The notes under the pieces: generated by a model
What the model was told of the DNA's origin: nothing
Databases searched by the model: none
The model's input: only the letters and a program-made list of their open reading frames with translations
DNA from: DATLWN01 sp964492895
GTDB lineage: Bacteria > Pseudomonadota > Zetaproteobacteria > Mariprofundales > Mariprofundaceae
Assembly: GCA_964492895.1 (NCBI GenBank)
Contig: CAZBLR010000005.1
Coordinates: forward strand, 1 to 64,000
Direction: 5' to 3'
DNA: 64,000 bases
In this document: piece by piece, positions 27,287 to 35,930 of the stretch
Numbering within the stretch: the stretch's first letter is position 1
How the letters are laid out: the number at the start of each line of letters is the position of its first letter
Position numbers and translations under genes: made by a program

Positions 27287-29641
27287 ATGCCGAAGATGAA
27301 CAAGGACGTGGACGGAAAACCTTCCTGGCCCGACCGGCTCAGTATCGCAGGCAAATCGGTGCGGGAGTTGTTCCGCATCTCGGCCATCCTGGTGCTGCTG
27401 GTGCCGTACGGCGTGCTGCTGTTCATGTTGTTCGACAACGGCGACCTGTCGCTCATCTTCCATCAGCGCAACATCCTGATCTTCGGGTTGGGCCTCATCA
27501 TCGTGCTGGCCGTGCTGGCCCTGCTCCAGAGCGTGTTCAACAAGCTGGCGACATTGGCCGAGACCATGAGCAAGGCGGCCGGAGACGATGCCAGCACCCA
27601 CGAGTTCTCGAACGAAACGCGGGAGCTGCAGGAGATTTCGCGGGCGTTCCGCAGGCTGCTGGAGCGTTATGACGAGACCAGCCAGGAGCTGACGCGCCTG
27701 ACCCAGCTGTTCCTGGCCATGAAGGAGCTGGGCGATGCGGCGACGCGCAAGCTGGATCTGCCGGCGCTGCTCAACCTGCTGCTCGAGCGGGCCATGCAGG
27801 CCACGCGGGCCCAGATCGGCTCCGTGTTCCTGATCGACCCGGCCAAGTACAGCTTCCGCATCCTGGGCACGCGCGGTATCGAGATCGAAGCCAGTGAGAT
27901 ATCCATCGGGGATTCGATCGTGGCCCGCGTGGTCAGCGACAAGAAGCCGCTGCTGGTCACCGATATCGAGAACGACCCGCTGGTCAGCCGTCCCAATGAT
28001 CCCAAGTACGGCCCTCCCTCCTTTCTGGCCATGCCGGTGATGTTCGACAATGTGTTGCTGGGCGTGCTCAACCTGGCCAGCAAGGCGAACGGCGCCATCT
28101 TCCACGAGGCCGATGTCGAGCTGCTGACGACCATGATCAATCAGGTGCATATCGCGCTGGAGAACGCCTACGTGCACGAGACGGTGAAGAAGCATGCGCT
28201 CAGCCTGGATGAGAAGACCACGCAGCTGAATGAAGAGATCGGCCGGCGCAAAGAGATCGAGGAGGAGTTGCAGGCGCTGGCGATGCGGGACAAGCTGACC
28301 GGCCTGGCCAACCGCCACCAGTTTCTCGGCCTGCTGGAGCAGTCCATCGCCCAGTGCAGGCGCAACCAACAGCGGCTGGCGGTGCTGTTCATCGATATGG
28401 ACCGCTTCAAGATGATCAACGATTCGATGGGACACGACATCGGGGATCTGGTGCTGCAAGAGGCGGCCCGACGCATGCGGGAATGCCTGCGCGAGGCGGA
28501 TACGGTCGCGCGCTATGGCGGCGACGAGTTCACCTGCATGCTGATCAATGTCCATGATGAGGGTGATGTGCTCAAGGTGGTCGGCAAGCTCATCGATGTC
28601 CTGTCCAAGCCGTTCTTCCTGCTTGGACGCGAATACTTCATCGGATCGAGCATCGGCATCAGCCTATATCCGGACAACGGGGATCGCCCCGAGGATCTGA
28701 TCAAGAACGCCGATGCCGCCATGTACACCGCCAAGGAGAGCGGGGGGCACAGCTACAGCTTCTACACCTCGGCGATCGGCGAGGAGGTCAGCCAGCGCGT
28801 GCAGATGGAGATCGATCTGCGCCATGCCGTGAACCGCGGCGAGTTCGTATTGCATTATCAGCCGCAGGTCGACCTGCGCAACGGTCACCTGGCGGGCATC
28901 GAGGCCTTGTTGCGCTGGAATCATCCTGAATACGGCTTGCTGAATCCGGACGACTTCATCCCGGTGGCGGAACAGGCCGGCCTCATCGTGCCGATCGGCC
29001 GCTGGGTGCTGGGCGAGGCCTGCCGCCAGTTCAAGAAATGGCGCGACCAGGGTCTGGTGCCATCGGAAACGGCATTGAACGTGGCGGTCAACATCTCCAG
29101 CCAGCAGTTTCGCCAGGGGGATTTTACCCGCGTGGTGGAAGAGGTGCTGGAGCAGACGGGGCTCGATGCGCAGACGCTCGAGCTCGAGATCACTGAGAGC
29201 ATCGTCATGGATGCGGGCGAAAACGCGGTCCAGGTGCTGCGGACCCTGAAGGACATGGGCGTGCGGCTGGCGATCGACGACTTCGGCAACGGCTTTTCCT
29301 CGCTGGGTTACCTGAAGCATTTCCCCATCGACACGCTGAAGATCGACAAGGTGTTCATCCGGCATCTTCCCGGCGATCGCGATGATGCCGCCATCGTGCG
29401 CGCCATCCTCGAGTTGGCCCACAGCCTGGGCATCCGGGTTGTCGCCGAATGGGTGGAGAATGTCGAACAGCTCCATTTCCTGCGCAAGAACGGCTGTCAC
29501 TACGCCCAGGGGTTCCTGCTCGGCCGCCCGGTCGAGGCCAAGGAGATGCTGCGCATCATCCGTGACGAGCACGTCCATCAATCGTGGCGTGAGCTGGTGG
29601 GCGCGGGCATGGTCGGCTCCGGCGGCGACGCGAAGGCATAG
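27287..29641 (+). CDS. GAF-GGDEF-EAL c-di-GMP signalling protein
   Basis: 784 residues. Two N-terminal membrane helices (about 33-50 and 60-80) are followed by a HAMP-like linker and coil, a GAF sensor domain (about 155-305), a GGDEF domain with intact GGDEF at 411-415 and an RxxD inhibitory site five residues before it (READ), then an EAL domain with EAL at 539-541 and the TESIV, DDFGNG and KIDKVFI motifs. Both halves look catalytically intact, so it could make or degrade c-di-GMP; with product feedback the EAL activity may dominate. A second diguanylate cyclase gene follows after 93 bases. Confidence 0.92.
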   Translation: MPKMNKDVDGKPSWPDRLSIAGKSVRELFRISAILVLLVPYGVLLFMLFDNGDLSLIFHQRNILIFGLGLIIVLAVLALLQSVFNKLATLAETMSKAAGDDASTHEFSNETRELQEISRAFRRLLERYDETSQELTRLTQLFLAMKELGDAATRKLDLPALLNLLLERAMQATRAQIGSVFLIDPAKYSFRILGTRGIEIEASEISIGDSIVARVVSDKKPLLVTDIENDPLVSRPNDPKYGPPSFLAMPVMFDNVLLGVLNLASKANGAIFHEADVELLTTMINQVHIALENAYVHETVKKHALSLDEKTTQLNEEIGRRKEIEEELQALAMRDKLTGLANRHQFLGLLEQSIAQCRRNQQRLAVLFIDMDRFKMINDSMGHDIGDLVLQEAARRMRECLREADTVARYGGDEFTCMLINVHDEGDVLKVVGKLIDVLSKPFFLLGREYFIGSSIGISLYPDNGDRPEDLIKNADAAMYTAKESGGHSYSFYTSAIGEEVSQRVQMEIDLRHAVNRGEFVLHYQPQVDLRNGHLAGIEALLRWNHPEYGLLNPDDFIPVAEQAGLIVPIGRWVLGEACRQFKKWRDQGLVPSETALNVAVNISSQQFRQGDFTRVVEEVLEQTGLDAQTLELEITESIVMDAGENAVQVLRTLKDMGVRLAIDDFGNGFSSLGYLKHFPIDTLKIDKVFIRHLPGDRDDAAIVRAILELAHSLGIRVVAEWVENVEQLHFLRKNGCHYAQGFLLGRPVEAKEMLRIIRDEHVHQSWRELVGAGMVGSGGDAKA

Positions 29642-29734
29642 GGTCGCGCTTGGGTGGCCGGGAAGCGACGGTCTTGGGCGTTCGCATGCGTTTCTACTAA
29701 TATGTAGTCGGATCGCCATGCCGGAGGGAGGCGC

Positions 29735-30625
29735 ATGTTCGAAGTCAGCCACAAGGAGTTGGACAGCATCCTGGTCCAGATCGATCAGGCGATCGACAAC
29801 CACGACCAATGGCATCGCCAGTTGGTGCGCACCCTGATCTGCAAGCTGCAGCCGGACCAGCGCGACCTGGCGGATGATTCATATACCCAATGCCGCTTCG
29901 GTCAATGGTACTACGAGCAGGCCAATCCCTCGATGCGTCAACACCCCACGTTTGCCTCCATGGAGTACGAACACAAGCTGCTGCACGAACTGGTGGTCAA
30001 GCTGCTGAATACTTCGCTGGCGGACAAGCGCGTCGATCCCATGCTTTACGACCAATTCGCCAATACCCTGGAACGCATGCGCCTGCAGCTGCATTCACTG
30101 AAGTACGAGATCGAGGGCGAGCTGTACAACCTGGACCCGCTGACCGGCGCCTACACGCGCTACGGCATGCTGCCCGCGCTGCGGGACCAGCAGGCGCTGG
30201 TGGCCCGCGGCGCGGGCAGTTGCGCCATCGCCATGCTGGATATCGATCATTTCAAGGAGGTCAACGACCGCTACGGGCACGGTGTGGGCGATCGCCTTCT
30301 TGCCCATATCTCCTCGGTTCTGATCAAGAACCTGCGCCCCTACGACAAGCTCTACCGCTACGGCGGCGAGGAATTCATCCTGATGCTGCCCAACACCTCG
30401 GTGCAGGCCGCCCTGATGATCACCGAACGCATGCGCAAGCTGGTCGGGAAAAGCGAGCTGCATGTGGATAAAACGTCCGTCCAGGCCACCATCTCCATCG
30501 GCGTGGCGATGATCGATGTGGACAATCCGGTGGAGGCCGTCATCGATCGGGCGGACAAGGCCATGTATGCCGCCAAGCGGGAGGGACGGGACCAGGTCAA
30601 GCTCTGGACCCAGGCGATGGCATAG
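29735..30625 (+). CDS. Diguanylate cyclase with CZB zinc-sensing domain, DgcZ-like
   Basis: 296 residues. The N-terminal ~130 residues form a chemoreceptor zinc-binding (CZB) domain: HDQWH near residue 28, CRFGQWYY near 53 and EHKLLHE near 77 supply the His/Cys ligands. A GGDEF domain follows with GGEEF at 210-214 and an RxxD inhibitory site (RPYD) five residues upstream. E. coli DgcZ has the same two-domain plan, and zinc binding inhibits it. The membrane GGDEF-EAL gene next door may set the opposing activity. A metal importer operon also occurs in the window, but a link is not shown. Confidence 0.9.
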   Translation: MFEVSHKELDSILVQIDQAIDNHDQWHRQLVRTLICKLQPDQRDLADDSYTQCRFGQWYYEQANPSMRQHPTFASMEYEHKLLHELVVKLLNTSLADKRVDPMLYDQFANTLERMRLQLHSLKYEIEGELYNLDPLTGAYTRYGMLPALRDQQALVARGAGSCAIAMLDIDHFKEVNDRYGHGVGDRLLAHISSVLIKNLRPYDKLYRYGGEEFILMLPNTSVQAALMITERMRKLVGKSELHVDKTSVQATISIGVAMIDVDNPVEAVIDRADKAMYAAKREGRDQVKLWTQAMA

Positions 30626-30643
30626 GATCGATGCCGCCGGTGG

Positions 30644-30671
30644 TTGATAAACCGCGTCCGGAAAGTATGAT
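30644..30671 (+). promoter_or_regulatory. Candidate sigma-70 promoter for tRNA-Val
   Basis: TTGATA (30644-30649) and TATGAT (30666-30671) are separated by 16 bases, close to consensus in an otherwise GC-rich stretch. It lies 64 bases before the tRNA, after the end of the diguanylate cyclase gene. Confidence 0.5.
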
Positions 30672-30734
30672 GCGCAACCCGGCATAGGCGTCAGCCGCCG
30701 CCCGTTTTGCGGTTGCCGTTCGGTAGATCAATAT

Positions 30735-30809
30735 TGGCGCGTAGCTCAGTGGGAGAGCACCACCTTGACACGGTGGGGGTCGGCGGTTCAATCCCGCCCG
30801 CGCCAACCA
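30735..30809 (+). tRNA. tRNA-Val (anticodon GAC)
   Basis: 75 bases with CCA encoded (30807-30809). The acceptor stem TGGCGCG pairs with CGCGCCA. The D arm has GCTC/GAGC around AGTGGGA, the anticodon stem CCACC/GGTGG encloses TTGACAC (anticodon GAC), and the T arm GGCGG/CCGCC encloses TTCAATC. All stems are fully paired. It reads GUC and GUU valine codons. It stands alone between a diguanylate cyclase gene and the repeat protein gene. Confidence 0.95.
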
Positions 30810-30948
30810 TTTCCCAACACACGTCTGATTCACTTGAAACGCCATGGGTCATGCCCCCAGGCGTTGCTGTAAGCAATCGCCTGCAACCGCGACTGAGTTA
30901 ACACGCATCGTCGGATCGATGCGAAATCTTCAGCGAGGAGAACGGATC

Positions 30949-31293
30949 ATGAGAAAATCGGTGATAACGATGGCCCTGCTGGGCTGCATGGCGCTGGCCA
31001 TGCCGATGCCCGCCGTGGCGGGCGAGATGATGAACGACGGCATGATGCACAAGGACGATGCCATGAAGCAGCACGACGGCATGATGCACAAAGAAGGTGC
31101 CATGCAGGGTGACGCCATGATGAAGCACGATGGCATGATGAAAAAGGACGATGCCATGGAGCACGGCAGCATGATGAAGAAAGACGACGGCATGATGCAC
31201 AAGGATGGTGCCATGCAGGGTGATGGCATGATGAAGAAGGATGACGGCATGATGCAGGACGACGATGCGATGCAGCATGGCGATATGAAGTAA
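30949..31293 (+). CDS. Exported pentapeptide MXKDX repeat protein
   Basis: 114 residues. A signal peptide (MALLGCMALAMPMPAVA, cleavage near residue 24) is followed by a mature region made almost only of Met, Lys, His, Asp and Gly in a five-residue repeat, such as DGMMHKDDAMKQH and GSMMKKDDGMMHK. This matches the MXKDX repeat family. No function is established. The Met/His/Asp richness suggests binding of copper or other soft metals in the periplasm, which is inference. GCGAGGAGAAC precedes the ATG at 30949. A terminator follows 28 bases after the stop, so it is probably a single-gene unit. Confidence 0.85.
   Translation: MRKSVITMALLGCMALAMPMPAVAGEMMNDGMMHKDDAMKQHDGMMHKEGAMQGDAMMKHDGMMKKDDAMEHGSMMKKDDGMMHKDGAMQGDGMMKKDDGMMQDDDAMQHGDMK
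31040..31290 (+). repeat. In-gene tandem repeats encoding the MXKDX units
   Basis: Degenerate 15-base periodicity built on GGCATGATG(A/C)A(C/A)AA(G/A)GA(C/T)G, translated as the Met-Met-Lys/His-Lys-Asp repeat. Two longer blocks, at about 31078-31110 and 31192-31224 (GMMHK(E/D)GAMQGD), are nearly identical at protein level, showing internal duplication. Confidence 0.75.
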
Positions 31294-31321
31294 CCGGAAC
31301 ATCTGGGCTTGGGATGACAGC

Positions 31322-31348
31322 AAGGGCGCATCGTTGATGCGCCCTTTT
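31322..31348 (+). terminator. Rho-independent terminator after the MXKDX gene
   Basis: GGGCGCATC (31324-31332) pairs with GATGCGCCC (31336-31344) around a GTT loop, is flanked by AA/TT pairs and is followed by TTTT. Classic terminator form. Confidence 0.8.
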
Positions 31349-31365
31349 CGTTGATGCCTGTTTCC

Positions 31366-31394
31366 TTGACCGGTTTTCGGTGGCTGGATAGGGT
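31366..31394 (+). promoter_or_regulatory. Possible promoter for the thrS operon
   Basis: TTGACC (31366-31371) and TAGGGT (31389-31394) at 17-base spacing lie between the preceding terminator and thrS. The -10 match is weak. The leader of about 80 bases could hold a threonyl-tRNA-synthetase operator, but no tRNA-Thr-like fold was recognised. Confidence 0.3.
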
Positions 31395-31480
31395 TCGCAG
31401 CCTTTCTCGGAGCCTGAAAATAAAGGATTTTTGGGCGGTCCGACAGGCTGAATTCTGATCAATACGGGGTAGCTGACAGC

Positions 31481-33385
31481 ATGGACATTCGTTTGCCGGA
31501 CGGCTCCACCCGTACCCTTCCCGAGGGCGCCACCGCCGCCGATCTGGCCGCCGACATCGGGCCGGGGCTGGCCCGCGCCACGCTGGCCGCCAGGGTCAAC
31601 GACAAGCTGGTCGATGCCTCCCACGTGCTGCACGACGGCGATACGGTCTCGCTGGTCACCGACAAGTCCGACGAGGCGCTGGACATCATCCGCCATTCCA
31701 CCGCGCATCTGCTGGCCATGGCCGTACAGGCGCTGTTCCCCGGCGCGCAGGTGACCATCGGCCCGGTCATCGAGGACGGCTTCTACTACGATTTCGCCTA
31801 CGAGCGGCCGTTCACGCCGGAGGATCTGGAGAATATCGAGGCGAAGATGCACGAACTGGCACGCCTGAACCTCGATGTCGAGCGCGAGGAGTGGGCGCGC
31901 GACGATGCCGTGCGCCATTTCGAATCCATCGGCGAGCAGTACAAGGCCAAGCTGATCGCGCGCATCCCGGAAGGGGAGACCGTCAGCCTGTACAAGCAGG
32001 GCGAGTGGCGCGATCTGTGCCGCGGCCCGCATGTGCCGAACACCAACCGCCTGAAGGTGTTCAAGCTGATGCGCGTTTCCGGCGCCTACTGGGAGGGCAA
32101 CGCCGAGAACGAGCAGCTGCAGCGCATCTACGGCACGGCCTGGTCCAGCAAGGACGACCTGAAGGCCTACCTGCACCGGCTGGAGGAGGCGGAGAAGCGC
32201 GATCATCGCAAGATCGGCAAGGCGCTCGATCTCTTCCATCATCAGGAGGAGGCGCCGGGCATGGTCTTCTGGCACCCGAAGGGCGGCGCGCTGTGGCAGG
32301 CCGTCGAGCAGTACATGCGCGGCGTCTACCGTTCCTCCGGCTACCAGGAGGTGCGCTGCCCGCAGATCCTCGACGTCTCCCTGTGGAAGAAGTCGGGCCA
32401 TTGGGACAACTACGCCGAGAACATGTTCTTCACCGAATCGGAGTCGCGCCAGTACGCGGTGAAGCCGATGAACTGCCCGGGGCATGTGCAGGTCTACAAC
32501 GCCGGGCTGCACAGCTATCGCGATCTGCCGATCCGCTACGGCGAGTTCGGTTCATGCCACCGCAACGAGCCCTCCGGCGCACTGCATGGCCTGATGCGCG
32601 TGCGCGCCTTCACCCAGGACGACGGCCATGTCTTCTGTACCGAGGCGCAGATCGAGTCCGAGGTGACCGCCTTCCATCGGCAGGCGATGCAGGTCTACAA
32701 GGATTTCGGGTTCGCCGAGATCGCCATGAAGATCGCGCTGCGCCCCGATAAGCGCATCGGTTCCGACGAGGTCTGGGACAAGGCCGAGGCCGCGTTGCGT
32801 GCCGCCCTGTCCGGCGCCGGCGTCGCCTGGGAGGAGTTGCCGGGTGAGGGTGCCTTCTACGGCCCGAAGATCGAGTACCACATGCGCGACTGCATCGGGC
32901 GCGCCTGGCAGGTCGGCACCATCCAGGTCGATTTCATGATGCCGCAGCGCCTGGGCGCCGAGTATGTGGCCGAGGACGACACGCGCCGCCATCCGGTGAT
33001 GCTGCACCGCGCCATCGTCGGTTCGATGGAGCGCTTCATCGGCATCCTGATCGAGCATTACGAGGGACGCTTCCCGTTGTGGCTGGCGCCCGTGCAGGCG
33101 GTGGTGTGCAACATCACCGATGCCCAGGCGGATTACGCCGCCGATGTGGCCGCACGCCTGCAAGCGGCGGGCTTCAGGGTCGAATCGGACTTGCGAAATG
33201 AGAAGGTCGGCTATAAAGTGCGCGCCCACACTCTGGCCCGGGTGCCGTACATCCTCGTCGTCGGCGAGCGCGAGCGCGAGCAGAAAAACGTGAGCGTGCG
33301 CGACCGTAGCGGCAACGACCTCGGGATCAAGAGCGTGGAAGCATGGTGCGACGAGATGCGCGCCATGGCGAAAGACTACCGATAG
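31481..33385 (+). CDS. thrS: Threonyl-tRNA synthetase
   Basis: 634 residues, full length. An N-terminal TGS domain (residues 1-60) is followed by the editing domain with HSTAHLLAMAVQALF, then the class II core with the zinc-site segment KPMNCPGHVQVY and the class II motif 2 arginine region, and an anticodon-binding domain ending VRDRSGNDLG. It heads the operon thrS-infC-rpmI-rplT-pheS-pheT, an arrangement conserved in many proteobacteria. The editing domain removes Ser mischarged to tRNA-Thr. The start ATG gives the normal MDIRLPDGS opening. Confidence 0.97.
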   Translation: MDIRLPDGSTRTLPEGATAADLAADIGPGLARATLAARVNDKLVDASHVLHDGDTVSLVTDKSDEALDIIRHSTAHLLAMAVQALFPGAQVTIGPVIEDGFYYDFAYERPFTPEDLENIEAKMHELARLNLDVEREEWARDDAVRHFESIGEQYKAKLIARIPEGETVSLYKQGEWRDLCRGPHVPNTNRLKVFKLMRVSGAYWEGNAENEQLQRIYGTAWSSKDDLKAYLHRLEEAEKRDHRKIGKALDLFHHQEEAPGMVFWHPKGGALWQAVEQYMRGVYRSSGYQEVRCPQILDVSLWKKSGHWDNYAENMFFTESESRQYAVKPMNCPGHVQVYNAGLHSYRDLPIRYGEFGSCHRNEPSGALHGLMRVRAFTQDDGHVFCTEAQIESEVTAFHRQAMQVYKDFGFAEIAMKIALRPDKRIGSDEVWDKAEAALRAALSGAGVAWEELPGEGAFYGPKIEYHMRDCIGRAWQVGTIQVDFMMPQRLGAEYVAEDDTRRHPVMLHRAIVGSMERFIGILIEHYEGRFPLWLAPVQAVVCNITDAQADYAADVAARLQAAGFRVESDLRNEKVGYKVRAHTLARVPYILVVGEREREQKNVSVRDRSGNDLGIKSVEAWCDEMRAMAKDYR

Positions 33386-33394
33386 GGGGCTTGC

Positions 33395-33907
<513 letters not shown>

Positions 33908-33924
33908 AACGGAAGGATGAGACC

Positions 33925-34122
33925 ATGCCCAAGATGAAATCGAACAGGGGCGCCGCCAAGCGCTTTTCGCGTACCGGCACCGGCAAGTGGAAGCACAAGA
34001 AGGCCTTTGCCCGCCACATCCTGACGAAGAAGTCGTCCAAGCGTAAGCGCAACTACCGTGACATGGAGCTGGTGCATCCGAGCGACACCGGTTTCCTGGA
34101 CCGGCTGCTGCCCCACGGCTGA
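33925..34122 (+). CDS. rpmI: Ribosomal protein bL35
   Basis: 65 residues, highly basic, with the normal bL35 sequence (MPKMKSNRGAAKRFSRTGTG and KKSSKRKRNYR). It is part of the 50S subunit. GGAAGGATGAG lies upstream of the ATG. It sits 17 bases after infC and before rplT, the universal order. Confidence 0.97.
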   Translation: MPKMKSNRGAAKRFSRTGTGKWKHKKAFARHILTKKSSKRKRNYRDMELVHPSDTGFLDRLLPHG

Positions 34123-34191
34123 TCCGGCCCGCAACGGATCGCAGAATCAAATTGATCGGCCGCCCGGGCGGCCGCGAATGAGGAGAGAGCT

Positions 34192-34548
34192 ATGCCTCGC
34201 GTTAAATCTGGAGTTCAGGCGCACGCCCGCCACAAGAAGGTCATCAAGGCAGCCTCCGGCTATCGCGGCCGCCGCAAGAGCTGCTTCCGCACCGCTACGC
34301 AGGCGGTCGACAAGGCGCGCCAGTACGCCTACCGCGACCGTCGCGTCAAGAAACGTGATTTCCGCGCGCTGTGGATCGCCCGCATCAATGCCGCGGCCCG
34401 TATGCACGGCCTGAGCTATTCGCGCTTCATGCACGGCCTGTCCGAGGCCGGGATCGATCTGGACCGCAAGGTGCTGTCCGATATCGCCATCCATGATGCG
34501 GAGGGCTTTGCGAAGCTGGCAGAAGCCGCCCGCGCGCAGATTCAGTAA
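34192..34548 (+). CDS. rplT: Ribosomal protein bL20
   Basis: 118 residues, the standard length. MPRVKSGVQAHARHKKVIK and GRRKSCFRTATQAVDKARQYAYRDRR are diagnostic. It binds 23S rRNA early in 50S assembly and in E. coli represses the rpmI-rplT message. AGGAGAGAGCT precedes the ATG. A Rho-independent terminator begins 51 bases after the stop, so pheST may be read partly from its own promoter or by read-through. Confidence 0.97.
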   Translation: MPRVKSGVQAHARHKKVIKAASGYRGRRKSCFRTATQAVDKARQYAYRDRRVKKRDFRALWIARINAAARMHGLSYSRFMHGLSEAGIDLDRKVLSDIAIHDAEGFAKLAEAARAQIQ

Positions 34549-34598
34549 ATCGCACCGAGCCGGCTACGGCCGGGGATCGGTTACGATGACATCGAAGG

Positions 34599-34627
34599 CA
34601 GGGCTGTTCGCAGTCCTGTCTTTTTTT
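34599..34627 (+). terminator. Rho-independent terminator after rplT
   Basis: CAGGGCTG (34599-34606) pairs with CAGTCCTG (34611-34618) including one G-T pair, with a TTCG tetraloop, then TC and seven T. It is canonical. Its position between rplT and pheS also fits an attenuator controlling pheST, although no phenylalanine-rich leader peptide was found. Confidence 0.85.
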
Positions 34628-34629
34628 GT

Positions 34630-34860
34630 TAGATACGGCCTCGGAGCTCCTGCCCTCGGCCTTGAGACGCGACCGGAAACGCGGTTTCCGGTCGCTTGCC
34701 GAAGCAGCCCGTCCTGGGCGCAGAGCGTATCCACCCGTCATGGATGGCGGACGAATCCGGCGGGATGCGGGTGGAGAGAGCCGCCCTTGTCCTGAACGTA
34801 TGGCGAAAGGGGCGGTTTTCAGCATACTTGCTAAAGTCACCCATCCGTGGGTGGGAGGGG
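34630..34860 (+). repeat. Modular hairpin repeat, copy A (upstream of pheS)
   Basis: The 326-base rplT-pheS spacer carries the rplT terminator and then this repeat. Modules in order: GATACGGCCTCGGAGCTCCTG core at 34632; a perfect 12-bp hairpin (34669-34680 with 34684-34695, loop GCG); GTATCCACCCGTCATGGATG block at 34727; and a terminal hairpin CACCCA-TCCG-TGGGTG (34838-34853). The same modules occur upstream of rnhB and guaA with compensated stem changes. It ends 14 bases before the pheS ATG, so it is part of the pheS leader. No promoter or protein was recognised in it. Confidence 0.8.
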
Positions 34861-34874
34861 AGACATAAACTACG

Positions 34875-35930
34875 ATGAGTGAAATCGAGTCGATGAAACA
34901 GCAGTTGGCCGGGCTCAAGGCCGAGGCGCTGGATGCCGTCGCCGAGGCCCAGGATCTGGACGCGCTGGAGGCGCTGCGCGTGCACTACCTCGGCAAGAAG
35001 GGCGGGCTGACCGAGGTGCTGAAAGGGGTCGGCAAGCTGTCGCCCGAACAGCGGCCGCTGATCGGCCAGATGGTCAACGACACCAAGAACGCCCTGGGCG
35101 AGGCCTTCGAGGCGGCGGCGAAGACGTTGCAGACGGCCGCCGATGCCGAGCGTATCGAGCGCGAGCGCGTCGACGTCACCCTGCCCGGGCGCAGTCCCGC
35201 CCAGGGCAGCCGCCATCCGGTGCAGGCGGGCCTGGACGAGCTGACCGCCATCTTCGTGCAGATGGGCTTTACGGTCGCCGAGGGCCCGGAGATCGAGGAC
35301 GAGTTCCACAATTTCGATGCGCTGAACATCCCGCCCGAGCATCCGGCGCGGGCCATGCATGACACCTTCTTCGTGCAGGACGACGGCGACGGGAAGCGCC
35401 TGCTGCGCACCCACACCTCGCCGGTGCAGATTCGTGCGATGCTGGCGGCCGGTACGCCGCCGCTGGCCGTCGTCGCGCCCGGCCGCGTCTATCGCTGCGA
35501 CCATGACGTCACCCACTCGCCGATGTTCCACCAGATCGAGGTGCTGAAGGTGGATCGCGACGTGTCGATGGCGCATCTGAAGGGGGTGCTCAGGCACTTC
35601 ATCTCGACCTATTTCGGCAAGGATCTGCCGATCCGGCTGCGCCCGAGCTACTTCCCGTTCACCGAGCCGTCGGCCGAGGTCGATATCGGATGTGTGATCT
35701 GTAACGGCAAGGGCTGCCGTGTCTGCAAGGAGACCGGTTGGATCGAGATCCTCGGCTCCGGCATGGTGCACCCGAATGTGCTGAAGGCCGTCGATATCGA
35801 TCCCGAGGTCTATTCGGGCTTCGCCATCGGCCTGGGGGTGGAGCGCATGGTGATGCTCAAGTACGGCATCCCGGACCTGCGCCTGTTCTTCGAGAACGAT
35901 GTGCGCTTTTTGAGGAGGTTCGGCCGATGA
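34875..35930 (+). CDS. pheS: Phenylalanyl-tRNA synthetase alpha subunit
   Basis: 351 residues. It is the catalytic subunit of the (alpha-beta)2 enzyme. An N-terminal coiled coil is followed by the class II core: TLPGRSPAQGSRHPV, FGFTVAEGPEIE-like FTVAEGPEIEDEFHNFDAL, the motif 2 region RVYRCDHDVTHSPMFHQ, and motif 3 GFAIGLGVERMVMLKYGI. A Cys pair (CVICNGKGCRVCKETGW) is typical of the bacterial type. The ATGA overlap with pheT at 35927-35930 couples the two subunits. A hairpin repeat lies directly upstream. Confidence 0.97.
   Translation: MSEIESMKQQLAGLKAEALDAVAEAQDLDALEALRVHYLGKKGGLTEVLKGVGKLSPEQRPLIGQMVNDTKNALGEAFEAAAKTLQTAADAERIERERVDVTLPGRSPAQGSRHPVQAGLDELTAIFVQMGFTVAEGPEIEDEFHNFDALNIPPEHPARAMHDTFFVQDDGDGKRLLRTHTSPVQIRAMLAAGTPPLAVVAPGRVYRCDHDVTHSPMFHQIEVLKVDRDVSMAHLKGVLRHFISTYFGKDLPIRLRPSYFPFTEPSAEVDIGCVICNGKGCRVCKETGWIEILGSGMVHPNVLKAVDIDPEVYSGFAIGLGVERMVMLKYGIPDLRLFFENDVRFLRRFGR

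Noticed and set aside
30949..31293. Tandem repeats of the MXKDX gene as a CRISPR-like array
   Set aside because: The periodicity is 15 bases, in frame, degenerate and coding; there are no spacers.
31395..31480. Possible tRNA-Thr-like operator or T-box in the thrS leader
   Set aside because: No anticodon-like CGU/GGU loop or T-box sequence could be placed; only a weak promoter-like match is seen upstream.
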